Assembly: GCA_036362985.1 (NCBI GenBank)
Contig: JAYGXS010000007.1
Coordinates: 5,751,778-5,815,777, forward strand
DNA from: Ligula intestinalis
Lineage: Eukaryota > Platyhelminthes > Cestoda > Diphyllobothriidea > Diphyllobothriidae
DNA: 64,000 nucleotides
Direction of reading: 5' to 3'
The position numbers and the translations under genes were made by a program. A model generated the notes under the pieces. The model did no database searches. It was not told where the DNA came from and worked only from the letters and a program-made list of their open reading frames with translations. Shown one piece after another: positions 1-10,130 of this stretch; positions within the stretch are counted from its first letter, which is position 1; each line of letters starts with the position of its first letter.

Positions 1-590
1 CGACTGAAGCGGTCATTGCCCCTGCAGCTGACACCATTAGCTACCCATACTTCCAGAGCCTAGCCGCAACGTTCGGCCGTCTATTCGAGTTCTCCGCAAG
101 GAAGCCGTCGCCTCATCTCCCTCGGATCTACCTGTTGATGGTTCTGCCACCAAGACAGGCTTCCAGCGTCTTCACCAGAGAGCCGCTGTCGGTGAAAAAC
201 AAGGTTGCCACCCAACAGTCCTTTTGTGTGGCTATACACCACCGATTACGGCCTCAGAACAACAAGTTCCAAGGGTCACTCGCTATACCCTGGCGCAGCT
301 ACGCAGTGGCTACTGCATGCTCCTTCGCCAGTACCGACACCGACTAGATTCGTCCACATCCGATAGTTGTCCCGACTGCTGAGTTTCTACGCATGACTGT
401 GAGCATCTGTTCGCCTCTGTTGCCGGCCAGGCACCCAGCTCACCCCCGTGGACCTTTGGCTCAAGCCGCCCGAGGTTGCGGCTTTTCTCCGTCTCCCAAC
501 TGCACCCAATTTGGACTCTGGTGGGGATTCCTGACCCAACAAGGGCTACTAACCAACCAATCAACCCCCCTCAGGCTGGCGTTTTGAATC
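1..590 (+). mobile_element. Non-LTR retrotransposon, 3' end of the polyprotein, degraded
   Basis: One frame reads LAQLRSGYCMLLRQYRHRLD followed by CPDC and, after a stop (TGA at 380-382), a CEHLF segment. This arrangement (LAQLRSG, then a Cys/His cluster) is typical of the region after the reverse transcriptase in Jockey/CR1-like LINEs. A closely related copy without that stop lies at 16890-17420, and an RT fragment perhaps of the same family lies at 24440-25060. The protein-coding part is cut by the window edge. The end of the element reads GATTCCTGACCCAACAAGGG, a tail that recurs in the short modules at 12.6, 27.1, 36.0 and 36.2 kb. Confidence 0.75.
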
Positions 591-739
591 TGAGCTCAAC
601 GAGAACAATAGACCCGCACGAACTAGCGTGTTTCCAAAGGAAGATGCTCTATAGTAACCTTATTTTGTGTACAGCGGTCAAACTTTGGCCTTTCACGACA
701 GGGCGCGCATTAAAGCCTACCCCAGTACGATCTGAAAAC

Positions 740-935
740 TAATCTCCTCGAGGCTGACGGACACAAAGGCCGTTTTGTAGGCACTTATGACAACTCCACG
801 CTTTCACACCTCGGAAGCCGCCCCTACTCACTAACTTGTACTTGTTATGGCTGTGATCATGCCTGATGTAGCCGGTCTCAATGATGGCACGCCTGTATTC
901 AACATCCCCAAGAAAGCTCATGAATATGTCAACTT
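740..935 (-). mobile_element. RTE-like LINE 3'-end remnant
   Basis: Shares the stretch around TGTGATCATGCCTGAT with the ends of the minus-strand elements at 21740-21960 and 22280-23090. In those copies the sequence is the very 3' terminus of an RTE-type RT reading frame. Only the terminal ~200 bases are recognisable here and no open frame of note remains. Confidence 0.4.
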
Positions 936-1701
936 ACGGATGCCGCCCCGTTGGGGTGACAGTCAACTCCCTCCTACCAAGTCTCCGCTACTTCCGGTCT
1001 CTCACTCCTTCTAAACAGAAGTAGAAGATGCGATCGCTGGAGCAAGAAGTTTAGTTACCCGACCTTTCTGATTCTGCCGAGTACCATAACTTCTTCTACT
1101 TCCCAAAAGGAACTAGGCCTGATGATTGCATTGACAAGGGTGTTGTTGCCTATCAAACTAACTAATTAAAGAAGCTAGCGCGAAGCGCGTTTTTACAATG
1201 TGAGAAAAGTAAACAGTGTAGATAGAATCAGAGGCAGTGCAGGCCAAGCAGGGCGGAAGAAAGGACAGACGTACAGAAAGATGCAGGGACGACGGCTGAC
1301 ACGGCTTGGATTCTGAAGTACTGGCTGCATCTGGAGAAAGTGAAAAAAAGATGTCAATTAGCACAGATCCAATGACGGAAGTCAAGATTATAACCCAATA
1401 CAAAGAAGGTCTCTAATAGGAGGGGAGATAGAGCGAAAGTCTGCCATCGCTATAAACTAACTCACGCCGTCCTTTTGTTTACCCTATAGTGGGGCAGACG
1501 GCGGACGTCACCGGCATTGACAATCGAAGCTGATTCACACAAAAAAGAGGTGTAAGCCCCCAATTGGTACAGCGCCAATACAACAATACAAACGCTACTT
1601 ATTTATGTTAGTAGCAATTTATGAGACGATTAACGTTTACAAAAAATCTAAGGCTTAGCAATTGATGGTTAGCACAGGCAAAGGGGTGTGTGTCGGCTTA
1701 C
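936..1701. other. Intronic or 3' flank sequence of GPSM2, no gene seen
   Basis: No coding region is recognisable. Bases ~1020-1110 resemble, in reverse, the PLE-end sequence also found near 45335-45415. If exon 7 were read through its donor instead of spliced, the frame would add 16 residues and stop at 1655-1657. I consider splicing more likely because GTAAGC at the donor is a strong match and the GoLoco region is missing. Confidence 0.4.
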
Positions 1702-2296
1702 TTTCGACAGAATCTGCATCCTGATGCTGCCGCTGCTGCTGCTGATCCTCGTCACCTGTGGTGACCACCACAAAATCCGACTCCAGTTCCCCATCCAAGG
1801 ACAGCAGGTCTCCATCCTCATCATCAATAAGGGCGCCGTCAGGGACAGTGGTGCCCGTGGTGGTCTCAGTGGTGGACCCCATGCCGCCGCCTCGCAACTG
1901 CAGGGCCACGTTGCGCGCCAGGGCCAGTTCCGATTCCAATTCCTCTTGACTCAAAGGCAGGGCACCCTCTTCCATCTCAGCATCAACAACAGTCCCCGCC
2001 TCCTCCACCTTCACTTTTACGGGCCTCGAAGCCGTGAGAGCCAGGGGCAGGACGATGGTGGAGGTTGAGGTGGTGGTGGTGGCGGCGGCGGTAGTAGTGT
2101 GCTGCTGGTCATCGCCCAGCAGGACCTGCTGGAGGGCATGCGCAGTGGCGGCCTCCTGGTGCTGCTGTCGTTGCGACTGACAGACACCGTTGTCGCCGTT
2201 GCTGTTATCCTCCCCGACCGCGGACTCGGAGGTGAGAATGCGCAGCAGCTCGTTGGTCATTAGTTCAGCGGCAATCAGGCCGACCTCGTCGCCCAA
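1702..2296 (-). CDS. GPSM2: GPSM2 exon 7: capping helix and acidic Thr/Gln-rich linker
   Basis: Residues 344-541. The acceptor is a TTTTGTCTGTTCAG tract just upstream on the minus strand; the donor is A|GTAAGC at 1702/1701. The exon opens with LGDEVGLIAAELMTNELLRIL, matching the position of the helix that follows TPR8 in LGN. It then becomes low complexity: a Gln/His-rich stretch (~383-410), a Thr run (~410-423), an acidic SQEELESELALA helix (~459-470), a Gly/Thr stretch (~479-492), a DDEDGDLLSLDGELESD acidic cluster (~501-517) and QQQQ near 528. In LGN/Pins this region is the poorly conserved linker between TPRs and GoLoco motifs. No FFxLLxxxQxxRMDDQR-type GoLoco is present. The Thr/Gln tracts could be polymorphic. 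Confidence 0.85.
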
Positions 2297-4489
2297 CTGA
2301 ACAGACAAAACAAAAAGAGAGCGAATGAAGGTGCGGAGGAAACAAGAATACAAACTATTGAATAGTAAGCTTCCCCAGGTTAACAGTCTCGGTTTGGGCT
2401 CACTATAGCAAGCGAAAACGCAAGCATTATGTAATACGGGATCGGTAATAATAGAGGTTAAATGGCTGGGCATATCAGGGAAGTAAAAAGTGATTTACAA
2501 AGTAGAAAATCTGAAGGGGGAGGGATGAAGACAGACGGAAACGCCAAATTGTAGAACAAACGCACATAATGGAGATGAGGTAAAATAAGTATGGAAAAAG
2601 ATTTCTTAATTACCACTGTAATAAGAGGACACCCGTACTTTTGTGTAATACTAAACAGGCGAAAAGGGGGGTGAAATAAATGGGGTAGATCAGGGGATGC
2701 AACAAGCAAGCTGGTAAGACGACGCCTTAAGACTGCGATCACAAACGCTTTCCCCGCGGCAAACTTATGCGTGCCCTTCACAAAATATCCCCTCCTACGA
2801 TTGGGAGGTAAGGACCGATTCCCAGTGAAGGCTACATCCATGTGCATCTACTCCTTCACTTGCTCCTGTGGAGCAGGATAAATTGGCAGAACAAAGAGGT
2901 GCCTGGAGCGTAGGTGAACACGTACCGGTCTGGTCAAGTATATGTGAAACTGAATAAATCTCGAGCTCTATTATGGCACACCTGGTTGATACGAATCAGC
3001 GAGTCGATAAAAAATGAAGCCTTTCAGGTTATCTACCGGATACCAACCAACTTCTCCAAAAGCCTACGCCAACGGGTGCTGGCAACAGCGGAAGCAGTGG
3101 CTATACGCTTAATGAATCCAGCACTCTGCTGTCAGAAAACCCTAACACAATCCCTGTTCCTTCCCTGGCAGACGCCCACGCAAGGTGACGATAGCTCATC
3201 GCCTCCAGCCACGAGTGGCAGTCGGTCACCCAACACGCCGAGCACTTGCGCAGACTAACAAAGTTCGCAATGGCCAATAGGCGCCCACCTAGGACTATTA
3301 TTGATTTTTGTCCATTTTTTTGCAAAGTTAAAGGCCTGAAGAAGAATTGCCGGAAAACATGTCTTGCCTAATAAACTGACTTTGAAAAAAAAACGTAGAG
3401 CGTATGAGTTAAAATGATAGGAGTAATTATTTAAATAACCCAATGATTGACGCGCGATAATTAACATGAGAAAGCTGACCAAGACCAAACGCGAACTGCC
3501 CAATAGTAACCGCGAGTTGGATACAATCATATACCGTATCTATATCAGATTTAAAAGATTAACGAAAACCATGACAGATATGCTTTGCTCCATATTTTAA
3601 ACTCCTAGTAGCTTCTACTGCATTTAGAGCGATGTCGAGGTACGATAAGCCAAAAACTTACCACATGCCGCCAGAAAAGTAAAACTCAGATAAGCTAAAC
3701 GAAAAACTACGGTAAACAAAAAATAAACTCAAAATAATCAAAGCGAATAATAAGTTAAAACTAAACTGAAACTAAAAGTGACCGTAAGAGGCCAAAGACA
3801 TCCGTGTTGGGAGTGCAAGTTGGATAGAAAAAATGCTTACTACCATGAAAAATGTAGAGGGTTATGCAAAATACGCGTGATAAGCCTGAGACCAGACTGT
3901 CACTAGTATTTTCACAACAACATAGAGCCGAAAAAGGGTCCCAAATAGGGCTGAATTCGCGACCAAAAATGAGCCAATGATGAGGGTGGAAATATCTCCT
4001 ACAGTCAACAAAGTTCACCATGGGGTAATTATTAGAGGTGAACCAGGGCAGAACTGATTATAGAAGCCCAAAAAATCCCATCGACTTATAATAAAAATAT
4101 TCTTTTACATGTTCAGCAGCCGGACTTTGATTTTTTTCATTAAATCCCACCAAAAGGAGGACGAATTTCCATTTTCATTAAATTCCGCCCACATAAGGTC
4201 GAAATTCCCTTAACTGGCATTCGTAACCTGCGCAAGAGAAGTTCATGTTGATCGAATTTTATTCTATTTTAGCATATAAAAAACAAACATAATCTTATTG
4301 AATTGAATATTTTTTGATCACTTCCGCCACAATTACACACTTATTTAAGCTCACTAGCCAAGAATTAAATGTTTGACCACAAAATAGGCTAAGCAACTGG
4401 GCGGGGGGATAGATATCTAGAGGGACCCTACAAATCAGTTTTGCTTAAACCAATAAAAATTAATCCAAAACAGAGCACGGCATGCTGAC
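2297..4489 (-). other. GPSM2 intron 6
   Basis: 2193 bases between exons 6 and 7 with GTCAGC donor and CAG acceptor. It holds a PLE remnant at 2791-3400; the rest, 2297-2790 and 3400-4489, is AT-leaning with no recognisable gene or element. Confidence 0.7.
2791..3400 (+). pseudogene. Penelope-like element GIY-YIG endonuclease remnant and 3' tail
   Basis: The plus strand reads FTCSCGAG then a stop, then IGRTKR. This is the GIY-YIG motif with the second Tyr codon changed to TAA: the related copy at 54245-54510 has CGAGYIGRTTRR. Downstream it reads EAFQVIYRIPTNFSKSL and VLATAEAVAIRLMNP, the C-terminal part of the PLE endonuclease, then CCQKTLTQ. Several stops and frameshifts make it non-functional. 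PLE endonuclease normally follows an RT domain; none is left here. Related copies: 37440-37680 and 53950-54510. Confidence 0.75.
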
Positions 4490-4754
4490 CTCCTTGGCAA
4501 TTTTGTGATGACGCAGGGAGCAGCGATAGGCACGCTGGTAGTCGCCTAGGGCAGCGTAGGCATTGGCCAGCGACCACTGGGACCGACCCTCGCCCAGACG
4601 ATCTCGTAGGCGCCAGGCGATGTGCAGATGACGGAGGTAGTACACTACGGCGGCTGAGTAGTCATGCAGGAGGGTGCAACTGTTTCCCAGGCTAAAACAG
4701 GCCTGCGCCTGTAGGGCTTCATCGCCTAGACGCAAAGCGATGGCCAAAGCATGT
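4490..4754 (-). CDS. GPSM2: GPSM2 exon 6: TPR7 and TPR8
   Basis: Residues 255-343. Acceptor ATCTGCAG; donor GTCAGC after AAGGAG at 4490. The exon carries AQACFSLGNSCTLLHDYSAA (TPR7) and GRSQWSLANAYAALGDYQRA (TPR8), each with the small/Gly and aromatic positions expected of TPR helices A and B. The match to vertebrate LGN (QSCYSLGNTYTLLQDY and ACWSLGNAYTALGNHDQA) runs through the whole exon. The last helix ends HHKIAKE and continues in frame into LGDEVG of exon 7. The GTCAGC donor lacks the usual purine at +3 but is the only one that preserves the frame and homology. Confidence 0.95.
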
Positions 4755-5606
4755 CTGCAGATGGAAAACACACATAAAATGATAGTGAAAATGCGATTCA
4801 CCGGGTGGAACACAGGTAATTTCAAATAGACAGCTACTAACTTCAATGGGTAGATTTTTCGAGGCTGGTTCCGCAGCCCATCTTCAGACTATGAGGTAGC
4901 TACGCCAATAATTAATTTAATTAACTTTATGACAAACATTCTACGATTGGTTGCCGTATACGCCAATAGTCGTGAAGTGCATTTCGCCATTCCGTGCGTA
5001 TTTAGTTACATCCTTGAAAATGTTATATGTAACATCGAAATCCATATGTCGGTTGATGCAAGCCTCTCATCCGAGTGCATTGCTTGCGGGAATTCACGGC
5101 CTTGTCTGAATGGGTACGTGCCAACAATCTGTGTGTTCTCCCACACGAAGTTACGACGCGTTTCTAGTATGTACGTGGCTAGGTGGGATAAACAGTATTG
5201 TCTGCCAATACAAGCGAAAATTCGAGTCCTAGGAAGTAATTAAGAAGAAGACGACCCAATCACTGGAACAATACTTTTATTCGCCGGACGTTCCGACATT
5301 CGTCACCGATTCATTAGAGACATTAGCTGGGGGACCTACTGATGAACCGGACCCCTCGCAGCTGCGTCAAGCAGCAACAGAATACCGACGAAACACGTGT
5401 CTGGGCCTTTTAGCGAGTACCTAGGCTACTAGTATTGCAAGTCACAAGGTCTAAATGTCGTTTAGATAGGGCACACCACCAGCAAGACCATAGTGCTCGG
5501 TGAGCATTGGCAGAATGCATTCGATTGGTGCTTACTGTGCGGCCAAAGGGCTAAAAAAAACCAACACACAAAAGAAACAGTGCTGCACATAAACAGTTGC
5601 ATGTAC
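4755..5606 (-). other. GPSM2 intron 5
   Basis: 852 bases, the shortest intron of the gene. It carries a dispersed repeat copy at 5260-5445 and otherwise nothing recognisable. Confidence 0.75.
5260..5445 (-). repeat. Dispersed repeat, third copy of the 56.9/58.9-kb family
   Basis: Read on the minus strand, the segment with GTTTCGTCGGTATTCTG, a Gln/Leu-type stretch and CCCAGCTAATGTCTC matches plus-strand copies at about 56925-57070 and 58850-59000. It also contains a degraded PLE-end motif (TTCGCCGGACGTTCCGACAT on the plus strand) like those at 6220 and 10080, which suggests that the repeat is a PLE terminal region. Confidence 0.5.
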
Positions 5607-5722
5607 TTGTAGCTTCTTGCAGCCAGGTGAAAGTCTGAGAGGAAAATGTAGCTATTTCCGAGGTTACTGTAGGCTCTTCTTTGGGCTGGCAAATCCCCGA
5701 ACTCCTTGGCTATCCGAAGGCG
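5607..5722 (-). CDS. GPSM2: GPSM2 exon 5: end of TPR5 and TPR6
   Basis: Residues 217-255 (last codon shared). The acceptor is CCATTTTAG, the donor GTACAT after CTACAA at 5607. It begins RLRIAKEFGD, completing TPR5 helix B from exon 4, then RRAYSNLGNSYIFLSDFHLA, which is nearly identical to the LGN signature RRAYSNLGNAYIFLGEFETA. The split AA/A codon makes Lys, giving the junction ARSYK-HALAIAL with exon 6. Confidence 0.95.
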
Positions 5723-6184
5723 CTAAAATGGGTAGAAGGAGACAAACAGTTACTTGGGGGTAAGTCGTGGCATAGGACCCATCTCTGAGCCACAGGAGGA
5801 GTGTAAAGCACAATCTTTCAACCATATGCATAGGCCGCAGTCCGATTAACAAGGAACAGAAGAGCGGAATTCACCGATCAAGCCTGAATGCATGACCACA
5901 TCCCAGCATTGCTTAGTAGCTTCGAGTCTATAGCCCCCTGGAGAAGGCCTCGTAATAAAAAGTGCAATTAATAAGTGATCAGTGTTGTCAACATCAATGG
6001 GCATATCTTATTCGACCTTACCAGTCGGCTGTGCCCCAAGCTCGGAGTCAAGCAGCCATTAAAGGGAAGTATGGATCGTTAACCAACTTCATTTATTCTG
6101 GTAGGTAAATTTGGCTTTCGAATAGCAATGTGATGCTTCATCAAGTGTTTAGGATTTTGTCAATAAAAGCGACAACGCGAGTCC

Positions 6185-6262
6185 CGGGAAGTAGTTGAGA
6201 AGTAGATGTGATCGCCGGAACGTTTCGAAAATTCGTTGCAGAGTCATCATCAGAGACAATGA
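6185..6262 (-). ncRNA. PLE-end segment with possible hammerhead-like core
   Basis: On the minus strand CTGATGA (6253-6247) is followed 20 bases later by GAAACG (6226-6221). This is the order of the two conserved hammerhead core strings and is the same arrangement as at 10050-10085. Hammerhead motifs are known in Penelope-like elements, and a PLE endonuclease fragment lies next to it at 6545. The intervening stem II is not convincing in this copy, so it may be a decayed ribozyme or a coincidence. Confidence 0.3.
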
Positions 6263-6544
6263 CAGAAACGGGTAATTGATACACAGAGAGCTGCAGTATG
6301 TGCAGGATATAGTCGCTATGCTACTGCAGACTTAAGAAAATTAAAGCCCCCTCTAGAGAGGATAATTGTCCGCTTGTGCGCTAATTACTTGATGGCTAGC
6401 GTGCGGGTTGCGACCTGCCAAATTTTAATAACCCGCACCGGACTTAGCGTGATGATTGCTCGGCCATCTGGCTCTCTGGCGCAGGCGTTAGACGAAATAT
6501 TGGCCCGCGTGTTCCCCAAGTGGCAACTTGCTCAAGCGAAATTA

Positions 6545-6860
6545 AACCGCAGCGCCGAAAATGGATAGAGCAGATCGTTGCACTTGTTTATAGGCTGGGG
6601 GGGGGGGGGGGCATGAACCATCACTCAAGTAATTCACGACTAACATGACTGCCACCCCTCGCGAGAGCTTCGGCCTCATCAACTTTGAATGCGTGGCCTG
6701 ATCTTGTCGAATGAGCTGCGACTTGAGAATTTGCGTCGTTTCTCCACACCGCTGCCTCGTGTTCGACAAACGCGTCTTGGGCAGTCTTCCAGTTTCTCCG
6801 ACATATTTGCTTTACCCGCAACTGCAACGGGTCCTATATACGACTCCAGTGGGTCCCTTG
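6545..6860 (-). pseudogene. Penelope-like element GIY-YIG endonuclease fragment
   Basis: On the minus strand, one frame gives YVGETGRLPKTR, the GIY-YIG entry motif of a PLE endonuclease. A one-base shift then gives FVEHEAAVWRNDANSQVAAH, STRSGHAFK and SHVSRELLE, the following conserved helices. The frameshift lies near the Lys-Thr-Arg. Downstream on the minus strand a G/C homopolymer (6596-6612) interrupts the remaining frame. Relatives: 9290-9510, 14520-14730 and 15150-15345. Confidence 0.75.
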
Positions 6861-7694
6861 GTCTCTTTAATTAACGCCTGTGGTTTCGATTGAGGTAAAA
6901 AGCGCACTAGACGTGACCGTTGCCTCTAATTGCAAAACCCGGTACCCCCGTCAAACCGAAGTATGCGATATTCTTTGTCGCGTGAGAGATAGTGAGCGAT
7001 AGCTCGAAGCTCCAGTTATACGGCGCGTTTTTCAGGCTCCCTTGACGATGAAAAAATATCGGAAATAGGAGGGAAAACATAACATCACACGCAGTTCAAA
7101 TGATTAGAGAAGCATATACATTTATTCCTAATCGTTGTCCAGGTTGCCTTTTTTACCCCTTTCCGTCTCGGTTATTGATGAGGATGCAGCTATGGAAAAG
7201 TGTAAATGCGCGTTCTGAGACGTAAACGGAGAGTAGAAGAATAACAGCATCTTAAGCCAGCCCTGCTCGTTCGCTGGGAAAGAACAAAGCAGTCCATCAC
7301 GATTGCGCGCTCGCTCGCTCAAATGGCGAATGACTAGTCCGGCGCGCGGGAGGAGGGAAAGGACTCGGACCAATCAGAGCATGAGTTGGTCCACGCTACA
7401 CTAAAAACCCAAAAATGATTGGTCCATAGGACCTAAGGAAAGCATATCAAGCTGGTGTAGGAGACGTGCGCGCCAGAAAACCCGGCAGATCTACTCCGAT
7501 TCCAGGAAGGACCGAAACCCTACCGGGGATAAATCTGCGAGGCGGTCAGATACATCGACGCAAACGACAGAAAGGAAGAACATAAGATGAAGTGAGAGGA
7601 AGAGAGTGATACGCTTTATTTTGATCGTTTTAAAATTTTCAGCAAAAAACGTCCTCTATTCTAAAAGAATAGAATTAAGCACACGAAATCACAA

Positions 7695-8470
7695 CAACGG
7701 GATATAAAAAAATTTAGTTTGAAGAAAATTTTCTTTGGGATAAAAGGCAACTTTAATTAATGAATTTTCGAGTCTGGCGCCCCAACTCGTCTTCGGACTA
7801 ACAGGAAATGTGCAATCAACAAATAAAATTTAAAACGTGCGGAAAAAATAAATAGTTTTGCGGGGTGAGACCTTATTGGTAGGTGTGGCCTCAGTCAGTC
7901 TGTGTCGTGCCGCCATCCTCTCTTCTACCGTTCTTTGAAGTGTTTATAAACACCATAAATACAGTTTTTCTCCTTATATCCATCAAATGGCATTCAAACC
8001 CCTAGATTTTCTGAACAATGCCTAGGGAGTTTTTTCACTGTCGGCTCTCCTTTACCCAGTTCCAATTACTGGCAACGCCAATGTTTTGAAAGGTTCTGTT
8101 GAACCAATGCAATGCATAACTGTTCTGTACCAATAGGGCGTTCAAAGGTTTTTGCCTACATTTCCCTCAATAAAACCTGACCTGATCATCTAATTGCATG
8201 TGGCGGTGGATACATGAATCATAGGAGTGCATAGCCTCAATAGAAAGGGGGCATGACACAGACTGATTGAGGCCACACCTACCAATCAGGTCTCACCCTG
8301 TATAACTATTGGTTTTTTCCGCATGTTTGAAATTTTATTTGTTCATTGCACATTTCCTGTTACTTCGAAGACGAGCTGGGGCACCAGACTCGAAAATTCA
8401 CTTATTAAAGTTGCCTTATATCCCACAGAAAATTTTGTTCTGCAATTTAAAATTTCTTGGGATGCATGTT
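7695..8470. mobile_element. Hairpin (foldback) element with ~220-bp arms
   Basis: Bases ~7695-7912 and ~8253-8470 are inverted copies of each other. Matched blocks include GGTAGGTGTGGCCTCA against TGAGGCCACACCTACC, GAATTTTCGAGTCTGG against CCAGACTCGAAAATTC, and TGGGATAAAAGGCAACTTTA against its complement. The loop is about 340 bases and has no coding capacity. Long arms and no protein fit a MITE/foldback element. Confidence 0.75.
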
Positions 8471-9289
8471 TTCAAGTTTATACGAATAAAAAGTTATCTA
8501 TGACCGCAAATGGCTGCACTTTTCGACATCATGGACAAATGTCCTAGGAAAAACCGTCAAATATAGGCGAAATTGGACTGCCTTCAAAACAGCGCTAGCC
8601 TTGTGACCTTGTGCCCTCATGCTCTCATTGTGCTTCAAATAAGCAGAGGGATCAAATCGGTTTATAATGGGCGAAGTCGGCCAACCGACGTATGCATAAG
8701 GAAATTTGCATGCGAATAGAGGGAGGGGAAAATGGCGGCTCCAACGGAAAAGCCCGCCTCAAGTAAGTAGCCCACCGGAGTAGATGTGGCAGTCACGACC
8801 AAACAGCAAATGAACTGCACAAATTACACAAAAGAATAACTTGCAAAACTGAGACTAAAAATTCCCCTGATGGCATTCCTGACAACAGGAAAGTATTTCC
8901 AACACTACTTATTAAAGCCGCATTTAGACTTCGAGCCAAAAAAGAACAAGAGCCGAAATATAGCAAAGATAATAAAGTGACGAGGCTTCTCGCCTGAAAG
9001 TGAGTGAATAAAAATCTTCGGCATTTTTGAAGAATATTTGCCAAAATTCTGAAAATGAAAGAGGTGAAATTGACCTCATCTGAGGGAAGGAACGAAATAA
9101 GGGGGCGAGAAGGTAGCTGGGTGTCCTTAACTTCACCGGTTTGACAGAAAGGGCGAACCAAACGACCGAAAGGAATAACTTCTTGGCGAAAAATTCCGCA
9201 AACTTTGCCAATACAATACACACCGGTTGGGGGCAATCATTAGACGTCAGATAATGAAATTAAAAGACTCTCTGCCACGGCAAGAAAGA

Positions 9290-10130
9290 CCTAGAGTTGT
9301 CTACAGGACCTAGTGCACTTTCGGACAAAGCAACTGGAACACTTTTCGAGACGCGAATGGCCGGGCACGTGGCAGCAGTGCGGAGAAATGACGCCAATTT
9401 CCAAGTCGCGGCTCATTCGACGAGACGCGGCGCCAAACATTCACATTTGGTGAGGCCGAAATTCTTGCAAGAGGTTACAATTGTGTGGATCGTGCGAGTT
9501 ACTTGAGCTATGGTTGACGGTCCCCAGATTACAAACAGATGCAATAACCCGCCCATCGCTTACTCAAACATCTGATGGGGTCAGTGCACCAGAGTGTCGC
9601 CAGAATACTTGCAGATTTCAGCTAAAATGCCGTCTACTCTGGGCGCCTTCTAGTTGTAAAGTCCGATCATTTTATCGGCACCTCCTTCTTCGGAAATGGG
9701 GTTGCAAGAAACTGCATAGACTGGAGGAGATAAAACCCCGCTGCAGAGGAGAGCAAGGGTGTGATGGGTTGCCCATAAAAGTTCAGAAGATGCTAATGCC
9801 AGCGATAGACCAGACTGGCCGAGTAACCAGTAATAAAGCCGACATTCATGCAGAGAACAAAAGGTTTATTACCAACTAAACGGATAATTTGGCAGAGTTT
9901 TTGAGTGTCATCAACGGAGGTCGCTGTTGCAACGATGACTGTTGAAACCACTTAAGCGGCGAACGGGATACAAACTCTTTCGTGGTGGCAATGATTTCTA
10001 GACTACAGTCCGATTGAGGGGGCATGTGAGAGCAGGCAGACTAATGTCTCTGATGAAGAATGCGCGACGGATTTCGAAACGTCAGGCGAATAAAAGTCCT
10101 CTCCCAACGATCACATCTTCTCTGAAAACA
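9290..10130 (+). pseudogene. Penelope-like element: endonuclease fragment plus 3' untranslated end
   Basis: The plus strand reads AAVRRNDANFQVAAHSTRRG, the block seen at 6545-6860, then frameshifts. The downstream ~9520-9900 (CACCAGAGTGTCGCCAGAAT, GGAGGAGATAAAACCCCGCT, GAGTAACCAGTAATAAAG) matches ~15740-15910 and ~16480-16570, so it is the common 3' region of this PLE subfamily. It ends with the possible hammerhead-like segment at 10050-10085 and an AATAAAAG string. Confidence 0.65.
10050..10085 (+). ncRNA. Possible hammerhead-like ribozyme core in PLE end
   Basis: CTGATGA at 10050-10056 and CGAAACGTC at 10075-10083 have the right order and spacing for the conserved hammerhead core. The bases between can form a weak stem II (AGAAU with AUUUC: mostly A-U and G-U pairs). 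Stems I and III are not clear by eye. Penelope-like elements are known to carry such ribozymes near their ends, which makes the reading plausible but unproven. Confidence 0.35.

Noticed and set aside
1655..1701. Stop codon at 1655 as the end of GPSM2
   Set aside because: Possible, but a strong GTAAGC donor lies just before it and the family's GoLoco end is missing, so splicing to exons outside the window is preferred.
2458..2847. 129-codon minus-strand frame next to exon 7
   Set aside because: Not continuous with exon 7 across a usable splice and overlaps a PLE relic on the other strand; no similarity to GPSM2.
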